Positions 54,632 through 63,135 of a DNA stretch of 64,000 nucleotides are shown in pieces. The stretch is from CBDDBX01 sp965225955 (GTDB lineage Bacteria; Acidobacteriota; Aminicenantia; UBA2199): NCBI GenBank assembly GCA_965225955.1, contig CBDDBX010000009.1:62001-126000 (forward strand). Direction: 5' to 3'. The notes beneath the pieces were generated by a model. It ran no database searches and was not told the DNA's origin. It saw only the letters and a list, made by a program, of their open reading frames with translations. A program made the translations under genes and the position numbers. Position 1 is the first letter of the stretch. Each line of letters opens with the position of its first letter.

Positions 54632-54681
54632 GATAGATTTTAAAGGATTGTTGTAAAATAATCTGCCAAAGGGATTTGTTT

Positions 54682-55941
54682 GTGACTGTTTGCAGTTCGG
54701 AATATTACTGGGTGTTTTTAAAACCTTATGTTAAGGTGTTTCGCAATAATGATAGGGCACTACTGTATAATACCAGCAACGGGGATCGACTGATTGTTGA
54801 AAGACCAGATCAGCTGAATGGTATAGATGAATTGAACAGAGACAGAAGCAGGCCTGTTTTAAAAGAATCCGGCGAACTTAATGTTTCAGATACAGACTCT
54901 TTAATAGAAGAACTAAAAAGCAGAGGTATGCTTGAAGTTCTTCAGGTTGCAGAAAACAGAAGCCCGTTGATAATAGGTGCTCCCATTGAGAAGGGAAGAG
55001 TAGGGCACGATGGTGAATTGATAGCTTCCGGGCTTCTGAATCATCTTAAAAAACTGAATATAAACATATATTCAGAAGCAGGTGTGTTTCCACAATCATT
55101 CAGGGAAGCGGGGAAACAGTTCCCTTTTTTTGAACATACTGAACATGGAGTTGCAGAAATAGAAACCTCTTTGCTGGAAAAGATATTCTGTGAGTTAAAG
55201 GGAAGAGGGGTATCTGAACTGTCTGTTTTCACTACTTCCCTTGGTAGACACAGGGATTTTGATATTATTACAGAGATGGCAGGAGATTATAGTGAGGATA
55301 TTGTGTTCAATATACCTGCAACTGACCTTAGTCGTCAGCTGGAGAGCATAGGAAAGATTAATATTTACAGTAATATTTCTGTAAAAATACACTTTGCCTC
55401 TTCTATTCCTGAAACAGAACTTGATGCAGCACTTAAAGGTTTGAGATTGTCCTGGATACCTTTTGAGTTCAATTTTATTGTAAAAGGGGAGGAGGATCTT
55501 GACTACTATTCAGATCTTATTGAAGAGTTCAGCCCTGAATCTTACTGGATGCAGCCTTTTTTTGATGGAGGTAATCTGGGATTCTTCAAAGATAATGTGG
55601 TTGTTAAAAGTGCTGGATTTGAGAGAATAAGAAGCAGTGAAGATATATTTACTAATTCAATATTTAATACTGAAAATTACGGAAGTCTGACAGTGTCCAC
55701 CGATGGCAGAGTGTATGGTAGTATGAATAAATCCTCTATCGGAGAGCTTACCCACTCCTCTCTTTTTGAAATAATCTATAAAGAGTTGAGAGAAGGGAAC
55801 TCCTGGGGAGATGTGCGAACTAAACTGGAGTTTTGTAAAGACTGTGTGTATAACAGAATCTGCCCCCCGATTAAAGGTTATGAGCATGTAATAGGTACAG
55901 AACATGTATGTATGCTCAATGATAACCCCGAGAGTAGCTGA
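54682..55941 (+). CDS. Pseudo-radical-SAM / SPASM-like protein (GG-Bacteroidales type)
   Basis: About 419 residues from a GTG with AAAGGG upstream (a TTG at 54676 is also possible). The N-terminus YYWVFLKPYVKVFRNNDRA / LLYNTSNGD matches the pseudo-rSAM proteins that accompany peptide-modifying systems in Bacteroidales; there is no CxxxCxxC cluster motif, so it should not be a true radical SAM enzyme. The middle is barrel-like and the C-terminus has FCKDCVYNRICPP and VCML, a SPASM-type cysteine set. No genuine radical SAM partner or precursor peptide is visible nearby. Confidence 0.7.
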   Translation: MTVCSSEYYWVFLKPYVKVFRNNDRALLYNTSNGDRLIVERPDQLNGIDELNRDRSRPVLKESGELNVSDTDSLIEELKSRGMLEVLQVAENRSPLIIGAPIEKGRVGHDGELIASGLLNHLKKLNINIYSEAGVFPQSFREAGKQFPFFEHTEHGVAEIETSLLEKIFCELKGRGVSELSVFTTSLGRHRDFDIITEMAGDYSEDIVFNIPATDLSRQLESIGKINIYSNISVKIHFASSIPETELDAALKGLRLSWIPFEFNFIVKGEEDLDYYSDLIEEFSPESYWMQPFFDGGNLGFFKDNVVVKSAGFERIRSSEDIFTNSIFNTENYGSLTVSTDGRVYGSMNKSSIGELTHSSLFEIIYKELREGNSWGDVRTKLEFCKDCVYNRICPPIKGYEHVIGTEHVCMLNDNPESS

Positions 55942-55958
55942 AAAAGGAAGGTGCTATA

Positions 55959-56414
55959 ATGGAATCTATATATCATCAGGTCATAATTGATGCGGACGAA
56001 AAGGTGGTTTTGAAAGCAATTACTTCAACAGAAGGAGTCGCAGGCTGGTGGATTGCTGAATGTAAAATCGGAGAAAAAACTGGCGAGGAAAATGTATTCT
56101 ATTACAATAATGAACCTTCACTGAAGATGAGAATAAACAGGCTTGAAGAAACCGGAGTGGAATGGGAGTGTGTAAAAGGGCCGGAAGAGTGGATGGGAAC
56201 AAAAATAGTGTTCAGTTTCACTGTATATAATAGCTATATAAAGCTCGATTTCAGGCATACAGGGTGGAAAGAGCAGTCTGAATTTTTTGGAACCTGCAGT
56301 TATCACTGGGCAAGACACATGAGAATGTTAAGAGCTCTCTGTGAAACTGGTGAGAATCAGGTGAAACCTGAAGTAGAGAAAAATGAGATCCAGAGGGTAG
56401 CTGGAATCCGATAA
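55959..56414 (+). CDS. SRPBCC/AHSA1-like START-domain protein
   Basis: 151 residues. IYHQVIIDADEKVVLKAITSTEGVAGWW at the start, FSFTVYNSYIKLDFRHTGW in the middle and a final long helix (SYHWARHMRMLRALCE) match AHSA1/SRPBCC lipid- or ligand-binding domains. It lies 17 nt after the pseudo-rSAM gene and is probably in the same operon. Confidence 0.85.
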   Translation: MESIYHQVIIDADEKVVLKAITSTEGVAGWWIAECKIGEKTGEENVFYYNNEPSLKMRINRLEETGVEWECVKGPEEWMGTKIVFSFTVYNSYIKLDFRHTGWKEQSEFFGTCSYHWARHMRMLRALCETGENQVKPEVEKNEIQRVAGIR

Positions 56415-56750
56415 AATTTTAATCCATTTTTTTTATCCAATATTCCACCTTTTTGGAGTATATGGTTTATTGCAGTTTTACTGCATTTAAATTTCTGTTG
56501 TATTCGGACTTTCTTTAAGAACTGAGAGTACAGCTTTGAGCTGTAACCGGGCTTGAACGCAGGGGTTTGTTCCCGGATTATACAGAACTTTACAGGAATA
56601 ATTGGGCAGGAGCGCAATGAAGGCCAGGGAGACAGCAGGTACTGTTCAGCCTGCTTTTCCGGTCTTTCACTTTTCCAGAGATGATAAATTGTACTCTTTA
56701 GTTTAATCGGTAAAAATACTAAAGGAGATAGTAACAGGCGGATCTGGTAA
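56415..56750. other. Noncoding stretch with a possible transposase HTH remnant
   Basis: No complete gene is seen. On the minus strand the frame 56357-56617 holds a helix-turn-helix-like run (RIQQKFKCSKTAINHILQK, near 56440-56520) that resembles the start of Tc1/mariner or IS630 transposases, but nothing after it supports a transposase. It may be chance. Confidence 0.3.
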
Positions 56751-56753
56751 TGA

Positions 56754-56900
56754 AAGAAAACTCTCTATCTTTATGGGGAGAAGAACTATAAAAGAGGAAA
56801 TGCTTTCTGTAGTAATTACTATCGATACAGTTTCACTAAAGAGAACAGATTTTTCCGGTGCCTACCTGAGAGCTGGAACTGGTTTAAGATTCTGATTTAA
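56754..56900 (+). pseudogene. Possible remnant of a sulfatase-modifying-factor (FGE)-like gene
   Basis: A 49-codon open segment without a start codon reads YKRGNAFCSNYYRYSF, ENRFFRCLPESW and so on. The spacing of Gly, Cys, YRYSF and FRC resembles the C-terminus of formylglycine-generating-enzyme-like domains. An overlapping frame (56773-56895) could give a 40-residue peptide. The terminator at 56919 follows directly. Confidence 0.25.
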
Positions 56901-56918
56901 CTAATTATTCGATATAGG

Positions 56919-56942
56919 AGAGCACCGGATTTCCGGTGCTCT
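56919..56942 (+). terminator. Hairpin terminator
   Basis: A perfect 10-bp stem AGAGCACCGG/CCGGTGCTCT with ATTT loop, followed by TATTGTTA. It closes the 54.5-56.9 kb transcript region. Confidence 0.7.
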
Positions 56943-56951
56943 TATTGTTAA

Positions 56952-57208
56952 CTTCGTTACGTCATTCAGTGGGAAGTATAAGGAGACAGCTGCGTTCCTC
57001 TGAATAAGAGAACACAGTGCGTTGCCCATCTTTGCGAAGCAATGCTTCCCGCTTCGCTTCAGCATTGGCAAAGACCCATCTCACCTATATTTTCATTCCT
57101 TCGCTTCGCTACGTCATTCAGTGGGAAGTATAAGGAGACAGCTGCGTTCCTCGCTGCACCCATCTCACCTATATTTTCATTCCTTCGCTTCGCTACGTCA
57201 TTCAGTGG
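56952..57208. repeat. Composite direct and tandem repeat
   Basis: A 49-bp unit (starting CTTCGTTACGTCATTC) occurs at 56952-57000 and, with one mismatch, at 57104-57152; its first ~21 bp recur at 57188-57208. A second unit (CCCATCTCACCTATATTTTC...) occurs at 57074 and again 84 bp later at 57158. Between them GCGAAGC/GCTTCGC forms a hairpin. The right end overlaps the last codons of the M3 peptidase gene. Composition is richer in GC than its surroundings. Confidence 0.85.
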
Positions 57209-59358
57209 TGAGACCACGTTTTTTCATGAGGCCTTCAATTTTTGGTTCTCTGCCACGGAAAGCTTTATACATTTCCATCTCATCCATCTTGCCACCCATT
57301 GAAAGGATGTTGTTTCTAAAGGATTCTGCAGTTTTTTTGTCAAAGAGTGATGTCTCTTTAAATGCTTCAAATGCATCACAGTCAAGAACTTCTGCCCAGA
57401 TATATGCATGGTAACCGCAGTCGTAACCACCAATAATGTGCTGGAAGTATGTGCTTCTGTATCTGGAGATAACTTCAGGAATAAGGCCGATTTTTTTGAA
57501 ATAATCTGCTTCAAACTTAGCTGTATCAACCTCTTTCTCTTCTGTAATTGTGTGATAGTTCATGTCAAGAAGTGATGCTGCCAGATATTCAACTGTAGCA
57601 AAGCCCTGGTTGAAGTGGCTGCTTTTTTCAAGTTTTTTAATAAGTGAATCGGGAATTGGTTTACCGGTTTTGTAGTGTTTTGCATAAACCTTAAGAACTT
57701 CAGGTTCTGCACACCAGTGTTCCATGATCTGTGATGGAAGCTCTACAAAATCTCTTGATGTTCTTGAAACACCAGGATAGTTACACTTATTAAAGAGTCC
57801 GTGAAGAGCGTGACCAAATTCGTGGAAAAGGGTTGTTGCTTCATCAAAACTCAGAAGTGCAGGTTTATCTCCTGATGGAGGAGTAAAGTTACATACATTG
57901 TAGATAACCGGAGTTTTCAGTTTACCTTCAATATTTGAGTAGCCTCTCAGACCACCGCACCATGCGCCGCCTCTTTTACTGTTTCTGTAGAAATAATCAG
58001 TGTATAGAATACCGAGGTGTGAACCATCAGCTTCCTGAACTTCAAATACTTTTGCATCTTTATGGAAAACAGGAATATCTTTTCTTTCGATAAATTTGAG
58101 ACCGTACAACTTAGTTGCTACATAGAAAGCTCCTTCACGTACGTTATCTACATCGAAATATGGTCTGAGTTCTTTCTCATCCAGGTTGTATCTGGCTTTA
58201 CGCAGCTTTTCTGCATAATACCACCAGTCCCAGGATTCAAGTTTCTCCTTTTTTACCCTCTTTATCCATAAGCTCCTGCATGGCAGCGCGCTCTTTTTTT
58301 GCCATATTCAGAGCAGGAGTCCATAGTTTGTTGAGAAGTTTATAAACATTTGCAGGCTCTTTGGACATATTTATTTCCAGTCTGAAGTCTGCGTGTGTTT
58401 TATATCCCATTATTCTGGCTTTCTTTAATCTTAACAGAGCAATTCTTGCAATAATTTTCTTATTGTCATACTTGTCATTATTGTTACATCTGTTGATATA
58501 GCCTTTATATAATTTTTCTCTGAGTTCTCTTTTGGGAGAGTACTGAAGGAATGGAATCCAGCTTGGTTTATGAAGTGTAAAAAGCCATTTGCCTTCCTGA
58601 CCATCTTTTTTTGCAGCAGCAGCAGCGGTTTTTACAAGTGTTGCAGGAAGACCTTCCAGATCTTCTTTCTTATCGATGAAAAGTTTGAAACCGTTGGTGT
58701 CGTGGAGGAGGTTCTTTCTGAATTTAAGAGCCAGTACAGCCATCTCTTCGTTGATTGCTTTGATCTTTGCCTTCTCTTCAGGTTTCAGTTTTGCTCCACT
58801 TCTCACAAAACCTCTCCAGGTGTCAGTAAGAAGAGTCATCTCTTCAGAAGTAAGTTTCAGGTTATCCTTTTTTGCATAGAGAGTGTCAATTCTTTTGAAA
58901 AGCTCTGCATTGAGATTAACGAAATTACGATATTTACTGAGCATTGGTGTGATTTTGTCAGAAAGTTTCTGAAGTCCGGGAGTTGTATCGGCTCCATTCA
59001 GATGAAAGAATACAGCAGATACTTTACCAAGAAGTTCTCCATTTTTCTGCATCGCTACAATTGTATTGGCAAAAGTTGGTTCTTCTTTATTGTTGATAAT
59101 AGCAAGAATTCCATCTTTTGCTTCTTTCAGGCCCTTTTCAAATGCCGGCATATAGTGCTCTTCTTTTATGAGCTTGAATGGGGGCACTTTAAAAGGAGTG
59201 TTGTACTCTTTAAAGAATGGGTTCTCAGCTGTTACCGGAGCTTTTTCTGATGCAGGTTTAACCTCCTTCTTATCAGACCCGCTATTACATCCGGTGAAAA
59301 TCAGCATTGAGAAAAATAGTATCCAGGACAGATTTTTAACAAAAGCTATTTTTTTCAT
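57198..59358 (-). CDS. M3-family metallopeptidase lipoprotein, one internal frameshift
   Basis: A paralogue of the gene at 1-1201. A lipobox LIFTGC follows the signal peptide; the N-terminal two-thirds are open to a stop at 58237 and the C-terminal third, with HEFGHALHG, resumes in another frame. One extra base in an A6/T6 run (58249-58254) breaks it: reading K-K-E-K-L-E-S-W there restores the paralogue's SWDWWYYAEKLRK. The restored protein is ~720 residues. The ATG at 59358 starts the lipoprotein signal and is preferred over 59397. The last codons lie in a repeat. Confidence 0.88.
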
Positions 59359-59429
59359 TATCCAAATACGTGAATTTACATACTTTTGTTTATGCAATAT
59401 CTGATGGAAAATGAAAAATTTTTATTAAT

Positions 59430-59840
59430 TCAGTCTTTTTTTCCACCTTCCAGCAGGCATTTGTCACCTTCTTTGGTAAGTGTACATCTGTAGCTGCTGT
59501 AAGAGAGCCATAAAAGAATGATTGCAATGAGTGCGGGGGTGAATTTATTATCTGCAGCATATATGTGTGCAATAAGTGCCAGAAGAAAATTGAAAAAGAA
59601 TCCTGAGTAGGCCAGATGTTTAAGAAAAAATGATCTGTTGCTCCATATAGCAATAAGTCCCAGGAGTTTGGCTATTGCAAGGGGATATATGATATATAAA
59701 GGAAATCCAAGGGCTTCAAATGAGGGTGCTGCAGTTTCCTCAAATTTGAAAAAATATATGTAGACTGAAGAGATCATCATTATTGTAAGAAGTCCTGTTG
59801 AGAAAAAATATATAATCTTTGATCTGTTGTCTTTTAACAT
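59430..59840 (-). CDS. DoxX-like membrane protein
   Basis: 136 residues, four membrane helices: TGLLTIMMISSVYIYFF, PLYIIYPLAIAKLLGLIAI, FNFLLALIAHIYA and PALIAIILLWLSY, with a short basic/cysteine C-terminus. The layout and YPLAIAKLLG fit the DoxX_2 family. Function is not known. AGGAGG precedes the ATG. Confidence 0.8.
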   Translation of the reverse strand: MLKDNRSKIIYFFSTGLLTIMMISSVYIYFFKFEETAAPSFEALGFPLYIIYPLAIAKLLGLIAIWSNRSFFLKHLAYSGFFFNFLLALIAHIYAADNKFTPALIAIILLWLSYSSYRCTLTKEGDKCLLEGGKKD

Positions 59841-60580
59841 ATCTCCTCCTTAAAATTAATCTATAGTTAAAATATTGTATTCAGGAGCTGATTTTTCAAG
59901 CGTCTGCTGGTGTTGGAAGTAAGATAGATTGTGATGTTGATGTGAATAGTGTTGATGTTAAAGTTGGTCGGAAGTAACTGGCAGCAGGTATGGGTTTTAG
60001 TTTTTTTAATTCAGGTGTTGATTTTTTATCAGGTCTGAACTAAAATAGAGTTGGGTTAGTTTTTAAAACATAAATATTGATGATTTGGTAAACTGAGAGA
60101 TCTGAATTGTTGAATTTGTTTTAATGGTGTTGCGTTTAGCTCATACCGGATAAACTGTTGAATGCAAACAATTGGGAAAACATTGTTCAACCTGATGTGA
60201 ATCAACCTCTCTTTCTATTTTCATCAACAAATTTATAAAAAGTTTTAAAAGCGAGGTATTTATGGGGCCGAAGGTCATTTTTAGCTACAAACCTGTATGG
60301 TTAATTCCAGATCCCTATTCTTCTTTTTTCGAAAATTTCATGATACTTCCTTTAAAAAACAGGGAGGTTTCTGCTCATATATACATAAAATTCAGTAGCA
60401 GTTAGCTTATTTAAAAATTTTTAATGCCAGCCTTGATAGTCATAGGGACAGGTCTGTTCAGAAAACAGCCTGTAATTTTCTGCTGTAACTCTTTCAGGCA
60501 GGCAGATATGAAGAAATTATATTGCAGATATTGCTCTGCATGCGTTTTAGATAGTAGTGTTTATGTTTTAAACATAACCC
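59841..60580. other. Long AT-rich intergenic region
   Basis: No clear gene. A start-less open stretch ending GVGSKIDCDVDVNSVDVKVGRK (59870-59980) and a perfect 17-bp palindrome around TTATGTTTTAAACATAA (60560-60576) are present. The small ORF at 60262-60405 is listed separately. Confidence 0.45.
60262..60405 (+). CDS. Possible small protein
   Basis: 47 residues from an ATG with GCGAGG 8 nt upstream: MGPKVIFSYKPVWLIPDPYS at the start, then FENFMILPLKNREVSAHIY. No family is known to me. Composition is plausible but the length is within chance range for this region. Confidence 0.25.
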   Translation: MGPKVIFSYKPVWLIPDPYSSFFENFMILPLKNREVSAHIYIKFSSS

Positions 60581-60808
60581 AAACAAGGTGACTTCTCCGG
60601 ATTCACCGGTATGAATCCGGGGAGGTTGCCCGGGTATGATGTAGTCAGTTTTTTAATAAAATAACGGGCTTTATCCGTCAATCGAAGCAGAAAGGATCCG
60701 GTTATTATTCTCCTGATTGCTGAACAGCCCCCTCAGTTCAGCACTATTTGGGGGCGGGTCCTGCTAATCCGGCCTTCCTGCCTTTTTGAGGCAGGAAGGT
60801 TTTTCTAT
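60581..60808 (+). ncRNA. Candidate structured noncoding RNA
   Basis: A GC-rich island in AT-rich DNA ending in a textbook plus-strand terminator. Helices include CCGGATTC/GAATCCGG (60597-60604 with 60613-60620), GCTGAAC/GTTCAGC (60719-60725 with 60736-60742) or the competing GCCCCC/GGGGGC, and the terminator stem. No plus-strand gene lies within 900 nt upstream, so the terminator needs another transcript. It is not recognisably tmRNA, RNase P or SRP RNA. Confidence 0.45.
60773..60805 (+). terminator. Strong rho-independent terminator on the plus strand
   Basis: A perfect 10-bp stem CCTTCCTGCC/GGCAGGAAGG (60773-60782 with 60790-60799) is followed by TTTTTC. The T-run is on the plus side only, so it serves a rightward transcript, not the leftward C69 gene ending here. 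Confidence 0.85.
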
Positions 60809-62442
60809 AACTCCCGTTCGCCGTCTCTTAATTGTTTAATGCGATGTTTTCTGCCTTTTTTTCTGATCTCTTTTTTGAGCCATTTTACCGGGTATCCTAC
60901 CTCTTCCGGTCGGTGTTTCTGGTTCTGAATATAACCGTCATTGTATTTTGTAATAAGATGTGTTCCCAGTTCTCTCCAGCGATTTACAACTGAAGTTGCA
61001 TTCTCTCCACAATATTTTGTCATAAATTTACTTACAAGCTCGGGTTTTCTTTTAAGAAGATCTTTCGCAGCTATCTCAATTGATGGCTGAAGATCAAACT
61101 CAATGTCTTCAAGTTCCTGCTGAACCTTCTTAATATCTTTTATCATATAGCTGTATCTTAAATTTGCGTAGTTCGCCACAAAATTAAAAACCCACCATGC
61201 AGATTTATCTGAGTATTTTCTGAGTGTTCCTGTAGAGTATGCAGGTGGCATTTTCGTAATTGATGAGTAGAAAGGGACAAAAACAGATGTATATGGTGTA
61301 TCTATACCGTACCAGTATATACCTCCAATTTCATCCGGCAGATCTGACCTTGATTCTGATACAAAAACGAAGGCTGCCTGTTGTGTTGAAATTGGTCTCT
61401 CCCATGCATAGATTTTTTTATCAACCTTCCATTTCATAGGTCTCCATCTGTCAGGACTTCCAAAAGGTCCTGCAACAACATCTTTTGTCATATCAAATTC
61501 TGTGCCTTCATAGTGATCTCTATGTAGTGCAATAACATCCCTGATATCAAGCTTTTTATCTGGTTTTATGCATAGAGGGTAAGGCTTTGTTCCTTTCCTG
61601 TTTGAACTGTAATCCGGGGAGAAGCCTGCAGAAGGTTTAACTCTCCTGAATATGCTCCATATTCTTCTGGAGGAGTATCTTACCTGCTCATCAGTAGGCG
61701 GATTGTAGGCTTCAGAAAAACTGAATGGTTTACCACTTTTCGGATTGTAATAGCCCTTTTCTATTGCAAACTTTATTACGTTTTCTGAATAGACTGCTTT
61801 ATCAGGATTGTTAAGGGGAAATTCCCTTATACGTGACATATTGGCTGTAGCACAGATTTCACCTTCAGGTATTCTTACAGCAACCCAGTTTGCTCCTTTT
61901 CCTCCCGGCCCGGGACCTACTATTTCAAGAAGCCAGGCTTCTTCTTTATCTGCAATTGAAATAGATTCCCCGCTGCTTCTGTATCCATATTTCTCTACAA
62001 GATCTCCAATGACCTTTATAGCTTCTCTAGCGGTTTTTGCTCTTTGAAGAGTTATCATCATGAGGGGATAGTAGTGAAACATTCCTTCAGGATTGATCAG
62101 CTCTTTACGGCCATCAAAAGTTGTTTCACCGATAGCAAGCTGGTGCTCATTCATATGCCCCACAACACGGTAAGTATAAGGAACCTGCGGGATCTTTCCT
62201 ACAATTCCACTCCAGCTTTTTATAACATGCATTTCACCAGGTTTATAGTGTGCTGCAGGAATTATTTTAGGATAAGTATGAAATTCACCATCACAGGAAT
62301 AGCTGATCATTGGTGCGCCTTTTTTTGATGCTCCTTTGGAAACCAGTATTGAGGTGCAGGCATTTATATAGTTATATATACTTACCGACAGTATCAGTGT
62401 TAACTGTAAAGTTATTATTGTTAAGGCTTTCAAGATTTTCAT
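60805..62442 (-). CDS. C69 family dipeptidase
   Basis: 545 residues. After the signal peptide the mature enzyme starts at C29 (INACTSILVSKGAS), the N-terminal nucleophile of the Ntn-type C69 peptidases. SYSCDGEFHTYPKIIPA, HMNEHQLAIGETTFDGR and EAWLLEIVGPGPGGKGANWVAVRIP are conserved family blocks. It cleaves dipeptides in the periplasm, complementing the M3 and M6 peptidases. AGGGAGGAG precedes the ATG. Confidence 0.93.
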   Translation of the reverse strand: MKILKALTIITLQLTLILSVSIYNYINACTSILVSKGASKKGAPMISYSCDGEFHTYPKIIPAAHYKPGEMHVIKSWSGIVGKIPQVPYTYRVVGHMNEHQLAIGETTFDGRKELINPEGMFHYYPLMMITLQRAKTAREAIKVIGDLVEKYGYRSSGESISIADKEEAWLLEIVGPGPGGKGANWVAVRIPEGEICATANMSRIREFPLNNPDKAVYSENVIKFAIEKGYYNPKSGKPFSFSEAYNPPTDEQVRYSSRRIWSIFRRVKPSAGFSPDYSSNRKGTKPYPLCIKPDKKLDIRDVIALHRDHYEGTEFDMTKDVVAGPFGSPDRWRPMKWKVDKKIYAWERPISTQQAAFVFVSESRSDLPDEIGGIYWYGIDTPYTSVFVPFYSSITKMPPAYSTGTLRKYSDKSAWWVFNFVANYANLRYSYMIKDIKKVQQELEDIEFDLQPSIEIAAKDLLKRKPELVSKFMTKYCGENATSVVNRWRELGTHLITKYNDGYIQNQKHRPEEVGYPVKWLKKEIRKKGRKHRIKQLRDGEREL

Positions 62443-62523
62443 TTTCTCCTCCCTGAATCTTTTTACTCAGTTAATACGGAAGATTTTTTCTGTGAGTTCA
62501 AATAATTGAAATAAAAAAAACTG

Positions 62524-63135
62524 ATGTCATCCAAAAAGAACTTAGCATTGTTAATTGAGTTGTTGGCAATGGAAAGAAATATCGATCTTATAGTAACTGA
62601 TGCTCAGAAGGGATGTCCGGAAGCGATGGAAGAGATTTTTGAACTCTACAGAGAAAAACTCTACAGACTTACTATGGGTATGACAGGAAACAGAGAGGAT
62701 GCAGAGGATCTTCTCCAGGAGATCTTTACAAAAATTTTTGTATCACTTCATGGTTTTAAGGTTAAACCTGGTGGTGGATTTACTACCTGGGTGTTGAGAG
62801 TAGGTACCAACCACTCTATAAGTTATGTAAAAAAGCACAGGGGGTATGGTAGAGATGAGTGTGAGCTTAAAGATGAGTTTATGGCAGATACCTCTTCTCC
62901 ACCAGATAATGTAGAGAAGGCGGAGATTGGTACCATTGTTCTTAAGAAACTTGGGAACCTGTCCCCAAAACAGAGAGCGGTTATTATTCACAGATATTAT
63001 AACGGTTTGACAATAAGAGAGATTGGCGGGGCCATGAAATGTCATGAAGGAAGCGTAAAAAGACATTTGTACAGAGGACTTGATAAATTAAGGAGGCTTC
63101 TGGGCATGTCTGAAGAGGTTGGAAATGAAGTGTAG
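62524..63135 (+). CDS. ECF-type RNA polymerase sigma factor
   Basis: 203 residues. Region 2 is ELYREKLYRLTMGMTGNREDAEDLLQEIFTKIF and region 4 is LSPKQRAVIIHRYYNGLTIREIGGAM / EGSVKRHLYRGLDKLRRLL. The start may instead be the ATG at 62569 (MERNIDLIV); neither has a strong ribosome site. The anti-sigma gene overlaps its end by 11 nt. It could read the GGAAC-N16/17-CGT promoters noted at 44.1 and 51.4 kb, which is inference. Confidence 0.93.
   Translation: MSSKKNLALLIELLAMERNIDLIVTDAQKGCPEAMEEIFELYREKLYRLTMGMTGNREDAEDLLQEIFTKIFVSLHGFKVKPGGGFTTWVLRVGTNHSISYVKKHRGYGRDECELKDEFMADTSSPPDNVEKAEIGTIVLKKLGNLSPKQRAVIIHRYYNGLTIREIGGAMKCHEGSVKRHLYRGLDKLRRLLGMSEEVGNEV

Noticed and set aside
56952..57208. 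CRISPR array
   Set aside because: The repeats are few, unequal in length and share flanking sequence instead of having unique spacers of constant size; no cas genes are present.
58237..58265. Programmed -1 frameshift in the M3 peptidase
   Set aside because: The run of six A looks slippery, but the needed shift is +1 (or -2); a -1 shift does not reach the conserved downstream frame.
58570..59250. A 226-codon plus-strand frame opposite the M3 peptidase
   Set aside because: Cysteine- and phenylalanine-rich antisense translation of a lysine/glutamate-rich gene; the minus strand is the conserved one.
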